A DNA stretch of 39,240 bases from Hyphomicrobiales bacterium (GTDB lineage Bacteria > Pseudomonadota > Alphaproteobacteria > Rhizobiales > Xanthobacteraceae): contig JAKFYI010000047.1 of NCBI GenBank assembly GCA_021730985.1, forward strand, positions 1-39,240, written 5' to 3'. Both the position numbers and the translations under genes were made by a program. Positions 15,339 through 24,414 of the stretch are shown piece after piece. The notes under the pieces were generated by a model. That model was not told the origin of the DNA. It searched no databases and saw only the letters and a program-made list of their open reading frames with translations. The stretch's first letter is position 1; the number at the start of each line of letters is the position of its first letter.

Positions 15339-16943
15339 GTGGCAAAAGTCTATGGGAATCGATGGCGCTTGCTCGACAAGCCGCCGCTCGGGCAGGGCGG
15401 CCAAGCTACGGTATTCCGCGTTACGGATGACAAGGGCCAATATGAGGGTGAGCTCGCGCTGAAGCGAGTAAAGAACGTGAGGCGGCATGACCGTTTCGTC
15501 CGAGAAATCGAAGCGGTCAGGCGCCTCATAGACCCAAACACAAATTCCACGCATCCAAACGTCATTCCGGTCATCGATCACTCGGCGCTCGATGAATCTG
15601 AGAACCCCGCGAAACAGTTTCTGGTCATGCCGATCGCTAAAGGCGGCGACCTCAGTGAACCCGGCCGCCTTAGTCTTTACAAAGACTCCATGGATGGCGT
15701 CCTGTCGGTGGCGAAGCAGATCGCGGCAGCTTTGTCGGTGGCGCATACCGCCAACGTCTTCCATCGTGATGTGAAGCCCGAAAATATTCTCTTTACCGGT
15801 AGCGGCAACGACCTGTGGCTGAGTGACTTCGGTATCTGCCTCATACGCGAGTTGCCGCGCCTTACGGAGTCCCCGGAAGTAATGGGTCCTTGGGGCTTCA
15901 TGGCTCCAGAACTGGCCAGAGGAGGCGAACTCGCGGTCACTCCGTCCGCCGATATCTACTCGTTAGGCAAGGTGATTTTCTACATGATGTCAGGTGGCAT
16001 CGTGCTGCCTCGCGAAGAAATTTATGATTCGAAATTCCAAGTTATCTTCGACAGAGGCCAGCGCTATCGGTTGATGGAAATGCTGCTAGGTCGGATGGTG
16101 CGTGAGAAACCTGACGAGCGTTTTCAGAGCATGGCAGATATTTTAGCTCGGCTCGATCAGATCGAACTGTGGGAGCAAAAAGCCCGCCTCACTCTTCTCG
16201 ATGAAAATACCTTTGCGATTCTCGATCAGAAAAAGCGTCAATCGCTCGAAGCGGGACGGATCACCGCAGCTAACAAGGATGCCCGGAATCAAGAAGTTCT
16301 GACACTCTCCAAAACTCAGGTGTCTGTAACCTCGTGGCTCAAGGAGACGTTAGATGAAAATAGCTCGTTTATCGCTTCGGACACATTCAAATGCCTTGTT
16401 CAAGATGCAGCGGTGAACGAGCTTAGAATAGCGACCGGAAGCAACTCAATGTATTTGGCGTTGAACGCGGTTGAATTGACGCTGCAAGACGTGAATGACG
16501 TAAACGGTCGGAAGCATGCGCTCCAGTTCTTTTTCTGCCGCCACAACAAGAAGATTGTGACCGTAGCGTCCCAAGTGCTTGGGGGATCATCTCGCAATCA
16601 ATCAGCCCTGCCTAAGCCGCAGCCAGCGGAAGACATACAGTTCGCTATCGTGGCGGTTTATCGGCAGATGTTTAGTCACCGTCCTGGTAACAATCCTTCG
16701 GAGCACGGGTATTTAACCCGCCAAGAGAAGATCGGCGCTGTGCGCGAACGCGCTTTGGCGGCGCAGCGAAGCGGTCGAGGTCGGCCGGATATGGTCCGAG
16801 AGACCGTGGGGCCGGTTTCCCCGTCATTCGGGAAGGGAGAGACCTTGCATATCGAATTCCAAGCCTCGCAATGGCCAGCGAATACAGAGAGCATTCGTGC
16901 CTTCGTAAAGGCATCGCTGGATGCGTTCATAAAGTTGATTTAA
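15339..16943 (+). CDS. Serine/threonine protein kinase with unknown C-terminal half
   Basis: The 534-residue protein has a Hanks-type kinase domain at about 10-275. It shows a Gly-rich loop LGQGGQATVF (17-26), Lys42 in LALKR, Glu56 in helix C, the catalytic loop HRDVKPEN (142-149), DFG at 163-165, APE at 189-191 and DIYSLG at 205-210, so it should be active. The C-terminal 255 residues match nothing I recognise and have no obvious membrane segment, PASTA or other sensor repeat, so the kinase looks cytoplasmic. The GTG start at 15339 follows CGGAGAT. Base composition is visibly lower in GC than the flanks, which suggests horizontal gain. It lies next to a toxin-antitoxin pair; a defence or stress-signalling role is possible but is inference. 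Confidence 0.9.
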   Translation: MAKVYGNRWRLLDKPPLGQGGQATVFRVTDDKGQYEGELALKRVKNVRRHDRFVREIEAVRRLIDPNTNSTHPNVIPVIDHSALDESENPAKQFLVMPIAKGGDLSEPGRLSLYKDSMDGVLSVAKQIAAALSVAHTANVFHRDVKPENILFTGSGNDLWLSDFGICLIRELPRLTESPEVMGPWGFMAPELARGGELAVTPSADIYSLGKVIFYMMSGGIVLPREEIYDSKFQVIFDRGQRYRLMEMLLGRMVREKPDERFQSMADILARLDQIELWEQKARLTLLDENTFAILDQKKRQSLEAGRITAANKDARNQEVLTLSKTQVSVTSWLKETLDENSSFIASDTFKCLVQDAAVNELRIATGSNSMYLALNAVELTLQDVNDVNGRKHALQFFFCRHNKKIVTVASQVLGGSSRNQSALPKPQPAEDIQFAIVAVYRQMFSHRPGNNPSEHGYLTRQEKIGAVRERALAAQRSGRGRPDMVRETVGPVSPSFGKGETLHIEFQASQWPANTESIRAFVKASLDAFIKLI

Positions 16944-17097
16944 TGGCGACAGGTGCTTTGTACGCTTGTGGTGCGGTTTGCGAAGCGTAATTCGCCAAGT
17001 TGGACCTCCGGGCACCGATTGCGCCGTTGGCCAATCCGCCCTACATGCCTGCGAATTCGAATCTCGGGTTAGATCAAGGCGAGCAACGAACGCAACT

Positions 17098-17814
17098 CTA
17101 TTCTTCCCTCAACCACGCGTGATACTCGTCACTCCTGAACCGCCCACCCCGGCTCCGCCTCCGCTTCTCCGGCGGTGGCTTCCGGCTCTCGATGAAATCC
17201 TCCAGCGCGGCCTCCGGCGCGCGGTCGGGGTTCACTCCGGCGGAGCGTATGCTGCGCATCACCGCGCGCGGGCCCGCGTCCCAGGTCGCTGACAAAGTCT
17301 CAGCCGAAGTCTGTGGCGGCGTCTCTGACGAAGTCCGCGACGCGCCGGCCAAAGCCTCCAACACCACGCGCCGCTTCTTCGGCCGCGCCGCGAGCTTCGC
17401 CATCTTCACAAGCTCCAGCGCCTCGGCGAGCTTGGCCGCATCGACGGGGCCCGCGTTCTCCAGCTCGCAGATGTGGCGCTCCGCCAGCGCCTGCAGCCGC
17501 GCGGATAGCGTGCGCGCCTTCAGCCTGGCGCCGGCGCGCGCGCTCGGCACCCTGTCGGTGGCGCGCGGCGCAAACAGCGGACGCTTCCATTGGCCGTCGC
17601 GCGTCCAGCGGCAGATGCTGGCCTGCGCCACGCCGGTCTTGTGGGCGATCTGCGTGTAGGTCAGCACGCTGCCTTCGACGAGATCGCGCACCGCTGCGAC
17701 CGTGGCGTCGGTGTGCGGCCGCCGCGAGCCACGCTTGCGCGGGCCGACCACGGCGCGGGGCTGGTCCGGCCGGACGCCGATCCGTCCGATGGGGGAAAAG
17801 ATGGGTGGCCGCAT
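17098..17814 (-). CDS. Helix-turn-helix domain hypothetical protein
   Basis: This 238-residue basic protein has an N-terminal helix-turn-helix-like segment (VAAVRDLVEGSVLTYTQIAHKTGVAQASICRWTRDGQW, about residues 40-77), which resembles transposase-type or terminase-small-subunit homeodomain folds. A charged helical middle and a low-complexity tail with many Arg, Ser and Thr follow. I chose the ATG at 17814; a TTG at 17850 is possible. I do not recognise a named family. It could be a DNA-binding regulator or a leftover of a mobile element. The 154 bases between it and the kinase gene (16944-17097) hold no recognised feature. Confidence 0.7.
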   Translation of the reverse strand: MRPPIFSPIGRIGVRPDQPRAVVGPRKRGSRRPHTDATVAAVRDLVEGSVLTYTQIAHKTGVAQASICRWTRDGQWKRPLFAPRATDRVPSARAGARLKARTLSARLQALAERHICELENAGPVDAAKLAEALELVKMAKLAARPKKRRVVLEALAGASRTSSETPPQTSAETLSATWDAGPRAVMRSIRSAGVNPDRAPEAALEDFIESRKPPPEKRRRSRGGRFRSDEYHAWLREE

Positions 17815-17863
17815 GGATAGGAATATAAGTCTATAGAAGGTGGGAGGCAAGCTCCGGCCTGCA

Positions 17864-17989
17864 CCTCTCCCCGCTTGCGGGGAGAGGTCGACCGCCGTTT
17901 GGCGGTCGGGTGAGGGGGGCTCTCGATAGAGCGTGATCCCGGAGACTCCCCCTCACCCCGACCTTCTCCCCGCGAGCGGGGAGAGGGAG
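17864..17989. repeat. Composite palindromic repeat element
   Basis: The element is made of a CCTCTCCCCGC hairpin around 17864-17887, a GACCGCC/GGCGGTC hairpin near 17889-17906, and a matching inverted TCTCCCCGC hairpin near 17964-17984. The stretch GGGTGAGGGGG near 17908 is complementary to CCCCCTCACCCC near 17948. The whole can fold on itself. It has the same architecture as the element at 13546-13691 and separates two minus-strand genes. Confidence 0.75.
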
Positions 17990-18076
17990 CCCGCTGCCGA
18001 TGACGCGCCTCTGAGGAGCGCAACCCCTTCGTCACTTCGATCGCGCCGACGCGGTCGGGCGCCCGGCAATCGCCCC

Positions 18077-19231
18077 TCACAAATTCCCGCCGCGCGGCTG
18101 CACCAGCACGTTCTCGTCGATGTCGCGCACGTTCTTGACGCCGCACAGCGCCATCGTGACGTCGAGCTCGCGGCCCAGAATGCCGATCGCGTGCGCGACG
18201 CCTGCCTCGCCGCCGGCGCCGAGTCCGTAGATGTACGGCCGGCCGACGATGCAGGATCGCGCGCCGAGCGCCAGCGCGCGCACGATGTCGGTGCCGGTGC
18301 GGATGCCTGAGTCGAACATCACCTCGATCTGCGAGCCCACCGCGTCCACCACCTTCGGCAGCGCCGAGATCGCCGACGGCGCGCCGTCGAGCTGGCGGCC
18401 ACCGTGGTTCGATACGCTGATGGCGTCGGCGCCGCACTTGGCGGCGATGCGCGCGTCCTCGACATCGAGGATGCCCTTGAGCAGGAGTTTGCCGGGCCAG
18501 ATGCTCTTGACCCACTCGACATCCTTCCAGGACAGCGTCGGATCGAACTGGCTCGCGGTCCATGCGGCGAGCGAGTTGATGTTCTCCATGCCTTTGACGT
18601 GGCCCGCGAGATTGCCGAACGTCTTGCGTTTGCTTTTGAGGATCGACAGCGCCCACTTCGGCTTGGTCATGATGTCGATGATGTTCTTCAGCTTGATTTC
18701 GGGCGGCACGGTCAGGCCGTTGCGCACGTCGCAATGCCGCTGGCCCAGCACCTGGAGATCGACCGTCAGCATCAGCGCGCTGCATTTCGCCGCCGCCGCC
18801 CGCTGGATCAGCTCCTTGATGAAGCCGCGGTCGCGCATCACGTAGAGCTGGAACCAGAACGGCTTGTCCACCGCCGCCGCCACGTCCTCGATCGAATTGA
18901 TCGACATGGTGGAGAGCGTGTACGGGATGCCCGCCGCCTGCGCCGCGCGGCAGGCGTGAATCTCGCCGTCGCCGTACATCATGCCGCCGAGCCCGATCGG
19001 GCCGAGCGCCAGCGGCACCGGCACCTTCTCGCCCAGGATGGTGGTGGACATGTCGCGCTTGTCGACGTCGCGCAGGATGCGCTGGCGCAGCTTGATCTGT
19101 TCCAGGTCGGAGCGATTGGAGCGCAGCGTCTCCTGCGAATACGAGCCCGCCTCGGCGTAGTCGAAAAACATCTTCGGCACGCGGCGCTTGGCGCGCTGCC
19201 GCAAATCCTCGATGGACGGATAGGCCTTCAT
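18077..19231 (-). CDS. FMN-dependent alpha-hydroxyacid dehydrogenase (LldD family)
   Basis: The 384-residue protein belongs to the FMN-dependent 2-hydroxyacid oxidase/dehydrogenase family (L-lactate dehydrogenase, mandelate dehydrogenase, glycolate oxidase). It forms a TIM barrel. The N-terminal signature is PKMFFDYAEAGSYSQET; PLALGPIGLGGMMYGDGE and STMSINSIEDV bind flavin; the catalytic His and Arg lie in SNHGGRQLDG; DSGIRTGTDIVRALALGA and GRPYIYGL bind the FMN phosphate. It oxidises an (S)-2-hydroxyacid to the 2-oxoacid. L-lactate is the likeliest substrate by similarity, but mandelate- or glycolate-type activity cannot be excluded. The gene stands alone on the minus strand. Confidence 0.92.
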   Translation of the reverse strand: MKAYPSIEDLRQRAKRRVPKMFFDYAEAGSYSQETLRSNRSDLEQIKLRQRILRDVDKRDMSTTILGEKVPVPLALGPIGLGGMMYGDGEIHACRAAQAAGIPYTLSTMSINSIEDVAAAVDKPFWFQLYVMRDRGFIKELIQRAAAAKCSALMLTVDLQVLGQRHCDVRNGLTVPPEIKLKNIIDIMTKPKWALSILKSKRKTFGNLAGHVKGMENINSLAAWTASQFDPTLSWKDVEWVKSIWPGKLLLKGILDVEDARIAAKCGADAISVSNHGGRQLDGAPSAISALPKVVDAVGSQIEVMFDSGIRTGTDIVRALALGARSCIVGRPYIYGLGAGGEAGVAHAIGILGRELDVTMALCGVKNVRDIDENVLVQPRGGNL

Positions 19232-19349
19232 GTCTCACCCGGCAATTGGATGCCGCTCAACTAGCATGTTTTGCGGGCTCTGGGGATGCGGGGAACACCG
19301 CGCCGCCTCGGGCGTTGTCTTCGACAGTCAGTCCAGGAGGATCCAACAC

Positions 19350-19556
19350 ATGAGCGACGCAGCCACCAAGAAGCGCGGCGGCGACCCGGATGTGAAGCAC
19401 AAGCCGAAGTCCGAAAAGCCGAACGACGCGCTGGAGCGGGCGCTCGAACAGGGGCTGGAGGAGAGCATGGCCGGCTCCGATCCGGTCAATATCACCCAGC
19501 CGCCGAAGTCCAAGCTCGACCGCAAGCCGCAGGAAAGAAAGCCGGCGGAACAGTAA
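19350..19556 (+). CDS. Small hydrophilic hypothetical protein
   Basis: This 68-residue protein is highly charged and rich in Lys, Glu and Pro, with no hydrophobic segment. The middle (DALERALEQGLEESMAGSDPVNITQPP) is a likely helix and both ends look disordered. A strong CAGGAGGA ribosome-binding site precedes the ATG, which supports real translation. I recall similar small proteins in Bradyrhizobium-type genomes, but no function is known to me. The 174 bases after it hold nothing recognised apart from the glmM leader. Confidence 0.7.
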   Translation: MSDAATKKRGGDPDVKHKPKSEKPNDALERALEQGLEESMAGSDPVNITQPPKSKLDRKPQERKPAEQ

Positions 19557-19730
19557 GCGCCGGGTGTCGAAAACGTAGCGGTAACCAGCTAAGCCACTCA
19601 AAGCGTGCGACAAACGCCATCCTGGCCGCCCGCGCGGGGCGTCCGGGGTGGCGTATTTTTTCAACGAATAGGGCGTAAAGTTCGCCTATAAGCTTGGACC
19701 GGACGACGGGAATTGAGTGGGCTGGGAGTT

Positions 19731-21074
<1,344 letters not shown>

Positions 21075-21105
21075 AGTTTGCCGTGCCCAAGATTTCTGAT
21101 TCGCA

Positions 21106-22047
21106 TCACCCCACAGGATGGCCATCAGCGGGCGGGCCTTGAAGCTGTGGCCGCGCGTTGCGCAAATCTCCGACGCACTGCTTGAGTGCAGCGAAAATCA
21201 TTTCCTTGTTCTCGCTACCCTTTTCCCAAACGTATCCGTGCGCGAGATTGATGACGACACCGCAACTGAGGTGAACGAGAAAACCGCCAGGAACCACCGT
21301 GACCAACAATACGGTAGCGCCACTGCGCGTCAGACCCTTGAGGGCTGGCGCAATTAGATCTCGGAGATCGTCTTGCTCCGATTGTTTCAGCAGATAGACC
21401 GCGCGCCCCAGAGCGATCAAGCTAACCAGCGGGGCCACCACATTGGCATAGGCAATGCCGCTGCCAGCGCTTGACGAAGCTGACGCCACGAGTTTGGCCG
21501 GATCATCCCAGTTACAATAAATTGAGACACCAATAAGCTGACCGCCCAAAAGTTCGGCCACATTGACGGTATCCAAGTGTTTGAAATACTCGTTAACTTC
21601 GTCAACGCTATCCAGCGTGACAATCGGCATGCCACGCGTGGTGATCAGGTCTTTCCAGTATTCATTGGCCCATGTTCCGATCTGATCCAGCGCATTTAAG
21701 TCCGGCAAGGCCTCGTGAACTGCATTCCAACTGCCAGCGAGACTGTGTCCGCCATCACTCAGGCGATGCCAGTTGCCTCCGATGTGCGTGCGCAGATACT
21801 CGGAATCCATAGCTCGACTAGCGACGGTAGAGACTTGATTGCTGAAATGATCTCTTAGCCAGCCGCTCAGTTCGGCGTTGCCGTTCCAGTCAAGCGCCGC
21901 GACATAGGCTTCCGCGACGACGGAAGTTGCGGTTCCCGATCCGCGTTTTGCTGACTCAACGAGACGTGCAGACGCCTTGGTGACGGCTGTCTGCCCGTTT
22001 GTTGCAATTACGTTGGCGCGCTGACGCCATTCGTCGAAGCTGCTCAC
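21106..22047 (-). CDS. Unrecognised membrane-associated protein, low GC
   Basis: This 313-residue protein starts at a GTG after GGGGG and runs convergently into glmM, 31 bases away. The first 170 residues are hydrophilic with several Trp residues (LDWNGNAELSGWLRDHF, NWHRLSDGGHSLAGSWNAV). Two hydrophobic segments follow: IAYANVVAPLVSLIALGRAVYLL (about 200-222) and ATVLLVTVVPGGFLVHLSCGVVINLA (about 244-270). The C-terminal tail is cytoplasmic-like. I do not recognise any family. Codon use and base composition are visibly less GC-rich than glmM, which suggests transfer. It lies at the start of the segment bounded by the glmM duplication. Confidence 0.75.
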   Translation of the reverse strand: MSSFDEWRQRANVIATNGQTAVTKASARLVESAKRGSGTATSVVAEAYVAALDWNGNAELSGWLRDHFSNQVSTVASRAMDSEYLRTHIGGNWHRLSDGGHSLAGSWNAVHEALPDLNALDQIGTWANEYWKDLITTRGMPIVTLDSVDEVNEYFKHLDTVNVAELLGGQLIGVSIYCNWDDPAKLVASASSSAGSGIAYANVVAPLVSLIALGRAVYLLKQSEQDDLRDLIAPALKGLTRSGATVLLVTVVPGGFLVHLSCGVVINLAHGYVWEKGSENKEMIFAALKQCVGDLRNARPQLQGPPADGHPVG

Positions 22048-22184
22048 GCATCGCCCCCGCCCAAGGCGAAACTACCATAAATGCGCTTGTATGGCGGTCA
22101 AGACATGGGCATTGGAGGAATCCAACCACCGGCATGGCTTGTTGCGCGCGAACTGCAAGCACGCCACCGCGCTCACAGCCTGCC

Positions 22185-22217
22185 GAAGATCATTTCAAGA
22201 AACATTGAAATGATCTT
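22185..22217 (+). promoter_or_regulatory. Inverted repeat upstream of arsR
   Basis: A perfect 13-base inverted repeat (22185-22197 and 22205-22217) with a seven-base spacer contains TTTCAA and TTGAAA halves. The same core halves occur in the palindrome that abuts arsR. It may be a second ArsR operator, or a hairpin in any message reading in from the left. Confidence 0.65.
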
Positions 22218-22230
22218 GACGCCCTGAATT

Positions 22231-22252
22231 TATTTCAATACGTATTGAAATA
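22231..22252 (+). promoter_or_regulatory. ArsR operator abutting the start codon
   Basis: A perfect 22-base palindrome with arms TATTTCAATAC and GTATTGAAATA spans 22231-22252; its last base is the A of the arsR ATG. ArsR-family repressors bind such AT-rich dyads. There is no room for a normal ribosome-binding site between palindrome and start codon. Confidence 0.82.
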
Positions 22253-22608
22253 TGAAAACGCCCGACGTTGTGGCGGCGCTTGCCGCTCTCGCCCAGGAAC
22301 ACCGCCTCGCTGTGTTTCGGCTGCTCGTTCAAGCCGGTCCGGACGGCCTGCCCGCAGGTCAAGTCGCGGAAAGGCTCGATCTGGCGCCCAACACGCTGAC
22401 GTTTCATTTCGACCGGCTGCGTTTGGCCGGTCTCGTCACCGTGCGGCGCGATGGGCGTTCGATGATTTACGCAGCGCAGTTTGAGGCGATGAACGCGTTG
22501 CTCGGCTTCCTCACCGAGAATTGCTGCCAAGGCGAGCAGGAGAAATGCGCGCCGGCCTCATGTCAACCATCCAAATCGAAATCCAGCCGCTCGAAGGTTC
22601 CAGCTTGA
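22252..22608 (+). CDS. arsR: ArsR-family arsenic-responsive repressor
   Basis: The 118-residue protein is a winged-helix ArsR/SmtB repressor. The recognition helix lies in LPAGQVAERLDLAPNTLTFHFDRLRLAGLV (33-62) and the wing in VRRDGRSMIYA. A C-terminal Cys cluster (Cys91, Cys92, Cys99 and Cys104) resembles the C-terminal trivalent-arsenic site of the Acidithiobacillus ferrooxidans-type ArsR and not the site in helix 4 of the E. coli protein. Binding of As(III) or methyl-As(III) should release the repressor from the palindromes upstream. It leads the operon arsR-arsI-arsC-aqpS. The ATG directly follows the operator without a ribosome-binding site, so translation may be leaderless. Confidence 0.93.
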   Translation: MKTPDVVAALAALAQEHRLAVFRLLVQAGPDGLPAGQVAERLDLAPNTLTFHFDRLRLAGLVTVRRDGRSMIYAAQFEAMNALLGFLTENCCQGEQEKCAPASCQPSKSKSSRSKVPA

Positions 22609-22621
22609 AAGGCCATACGCC

Positions 22622-23089
22622 ATGAAGCGGATGCATATTCACGTTGCGGTCGAAAACATCGGCAGGTCCGTGGGTTTCTATTCGGCACTGTTTGCCGCCA
22701 AGCCCGCCATTCTCAAGGATGACTATGCGAAGTGGATGCTCGACGACCCTTGCGTGAATTTTGCAATCTCAACGCGCGGCCGGCAGCCGGGACTCGATCA
22801 CCTGGGTATCCAGGTCGAGAGCCAAGACGAATTGCACGACGTTTATGCGCGGCTTCGTCAGGCCGGCGGCGACATTCTTGAGCAAGGCCAGACCACTTGC
22901 TGCTACGCAAAGTCTGAGAAGTCGTGGATCGACGATCCTGCCGGCATTTCGTGGGAAACGTTCCATACGACCGGCGAGGCCACCGACTACGGTACGAGCG
23001 TGCAGCGCGGGGCGCAGATCGCGCACGCGAAGGCTTGCTGCGTGCCCGAGCCCAAAACGGATCAAGCAACGGCTTGCTGCGCGGGCTAG
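22622..23089 (+). CDS. arsI: Organoarsenical C-As lyase (ArsI)
   Basis: ArsI is an Fe(II)- and O2-dependent dioxygenase of the vicinal oxygen chelate (glyoxalase) fold that demethylates trivalent methylarsenite and cleaves aromatic arsenicals to As(III). The 155-residue protein shows the metal ligands His5 (or His7), His60 and Glu112, and the substrate-binding vicinal pair Cys93-Cys94 in TTCCYAKSEK, which is the hallmark of ArsI. Two more Cys pairs close the C-terminus (139-140 and 152-153). The gene lies 13 bases after arsR and three before arsC. CadI-type names are used for the same family. Confidence 0.93.
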   Translation: MKRMHIHVAVENIGRSVGFYSALFAAKPAILKDDYAKWMLDDPCVNFAISTRGRQPGLDHLGIQVESQDELHDVYARLRQAGGDILEQGQTTCCYAKSEKSWIDDPAGISWETFHTTGEATDYGTSVQRGAQIAHAKACCVPEPKTDQATACCAG

Positions 23090-23092
23090 ACA

Positions 23093-23620
23093 ATGGCCGA
23101 CCGCCCCTTCAACGCGCTGTTTCTGTGTACCGGTAATTCCGCCCGGTCGATCATCGCCGAGGCCATCCTCAACAAGCTCGGCGCGGGCCGCTTTAAGGCA
23201 TTTTCGGCAGGCAGCCAGCCGAAGGGGCAGATCAATCCGAACACCATCATCCTTCTCGATGGGCTTGGCTACGACACGAGCGGCTTGCGCTCCAAGTCCT
23301 GGAGCGAATTCGCGCAGCCCGGCGCGCCTTCGCTCGATTTCGTGTTCACCGTTTGCGACAACGCGGCGGGAGAAAGCTGCCCCCTGTGGCCCGGCCAGCC
23401 GATGACCGCGCATTGGGGTGTGCCCGATCCGGCCGAAGCGACGGGAAGCCCGGCGGAGGCCGCGTTGGCCTTCAAGGATGCGTATCAGATGCTGCACCAG
23501 CGCATCGCCGTGTTCACGTCGCTTCCGATACGATCCCTCGATCAGTTGAGCCTGCAAGCCAAGCTGAAGGCGATCGGGCGAATGCAGGGCGCGACCTCGA
23601 AGGCGGTCGAACCGACTTGA
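23093..23620 (+). CDS. arsC: Arsenate reductase, low-MW phosphatase type
   Basis: This 175-residue protein is an arsenate reductase of the low-molecular-weight tyrosine-phosphatase family. The anion loop is CTGNSARS with nucleophile Cys12 and Arg18. The redox pair is Cys88 and Cys96 in TVCDNAAGESCP, followed by PGQPMTAHWGVPDPA with the general-acid Asp. This places it with the thioredoxin- or glutathione-coupled enzymes, not the glutaredoxin-type E. coli ArsC. It reduces arsenate to arsenite, which then needs an exit route. Its stop codon overlaps the TTG start of aqpS. Confidence 0.95.
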   Translation: MADRPFNALFLCTGNSARSIIAEAILNKLGAGRFKAFSAGSQPKGQINPNTIILLDGLGYDTSGLRSKSWSEFAQPGAPSLDFVFTVCDNAAGESCPLWPGQPMTAHWGVPDPAEATGSPAEAALAFKDAYQMLHQRIAVFTSLPIRSLDQLSLQAKLKAIGRMQGATSKAVEPT

Positions 23621-24282
23621 CTCCGTCGCTCGCAAAAAGGCTTGCGGCCGAGGCGCTGGGAACGGCCTTCCTGCTCGCCACCGTCGTCGGCTCCGGCATC
23701 ATGGCGCAGAAGCTCTCAGGCGGGAATGTTGCACTGGCGCTTCTGGGCAACACGCTGCCGACCGGCGCGATCCTGGCCGTTCTGATTCTCATTTTCGGCC
23801 CCGTGTCGGGCGCGCATTTCAACCCGGCGGTCAGTCTTGCCTTCGCGGCGCGCGGGGAACTGTCCTGGCAGGTGACCGGCGCCTACGCCGTTGCCCAGGT
23901 CGCAGGCGCAATAGCGGGCGTATGGGCCGCGCACCTCATGTTCGATTTGCCGGTCTGGCAATTGTCCACGACCATAAGGACCGGCCCAGGCCAATGGCTC
24001 GCAGAAGCCATCGCCGCGTTCGGATTGCTGCTGGCGATCTTCGGCTGCGTGGCGAACGCGCCGGGCACCACCGCCTATGCGGTCGGCCTTTATATCGTCG
24101 CCGCGTATTGGTTCACGGCTTCGACGTCTTTCGCCAATCCGGCGGTGACCATCGCGCGGGCGCTATCGGACACCTTTGCTGGCATTGCCCCGAGTGGGAT
24201 CCTTGCTTTCATCGCCGCTCAGATCGTTGGCGCCATGGCGGCAACGGCGCTGGCACGCTGGTTCTGGCCGAACCCGCGATAG
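23617..24282 (+). CDS. aqpS: Arsenic-operon aquaglyceroporin
   Basis: The 221-residue protein is a six-helix MIP channel with both NPA boxes: GAHFNPAVSL (NPA at 69-71) and SFANPAVTIAR (174-176, with the selectivity-filter Arg at 181). In Sinorhizobium meliloti, AqpS lets arsenite made by ArsC flow out down its gradient, replacing an ArsB or Acr3 pump. No such pump is present here, so the same role is likely. I chose the TTG at 23617, overlapping the arsC stop (ACTTGA), because the next ATG, at 23701, would remove the first membrane helix. The frame is open far upstream only as a shadow of arsC. Confidence 0.9.
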   Translation: MTPSLAKRLAAEALGTAFLLATVVGSGIMAQKLSGGNVALALLGNTLPTGAILAVLILIFGPVSGAHFNPAVSLAFAARGELSWQVTGAYAVAQVAGAIAGVWAAHLMFDLPVWQLSTTIRTGPGQWLAEAIAAFGLLLAIFGCVANAPGTTAYAVGLYIVAAYWFTASTSFANPAVTIARALSDTFAGIAPSGILAFIAAQIVGAMAATALARWFWPNPR

Positions 24283-24414
24283 CGCCGGGCATACAAACCA
24301 GCTCACACCAGACAGCAAGCGGCCCGCCGGCACATTTTTGTCGCGATGGCTGTTGATTGTGACAGAAATACTACGACTAGATGTCCGTTCAGTTACACGC
24401 GGAGCAATCGATCG

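Noticed and set aside
17020..17072. tRNA-like T-arm sequence (TTCGAATC) after the kinase gene, considered as a tRNA remnant or attachment site
   Set aside because: The bases beside the loop do not pair as a T-stem, and no acceptor or anticodon arm can be built around it.
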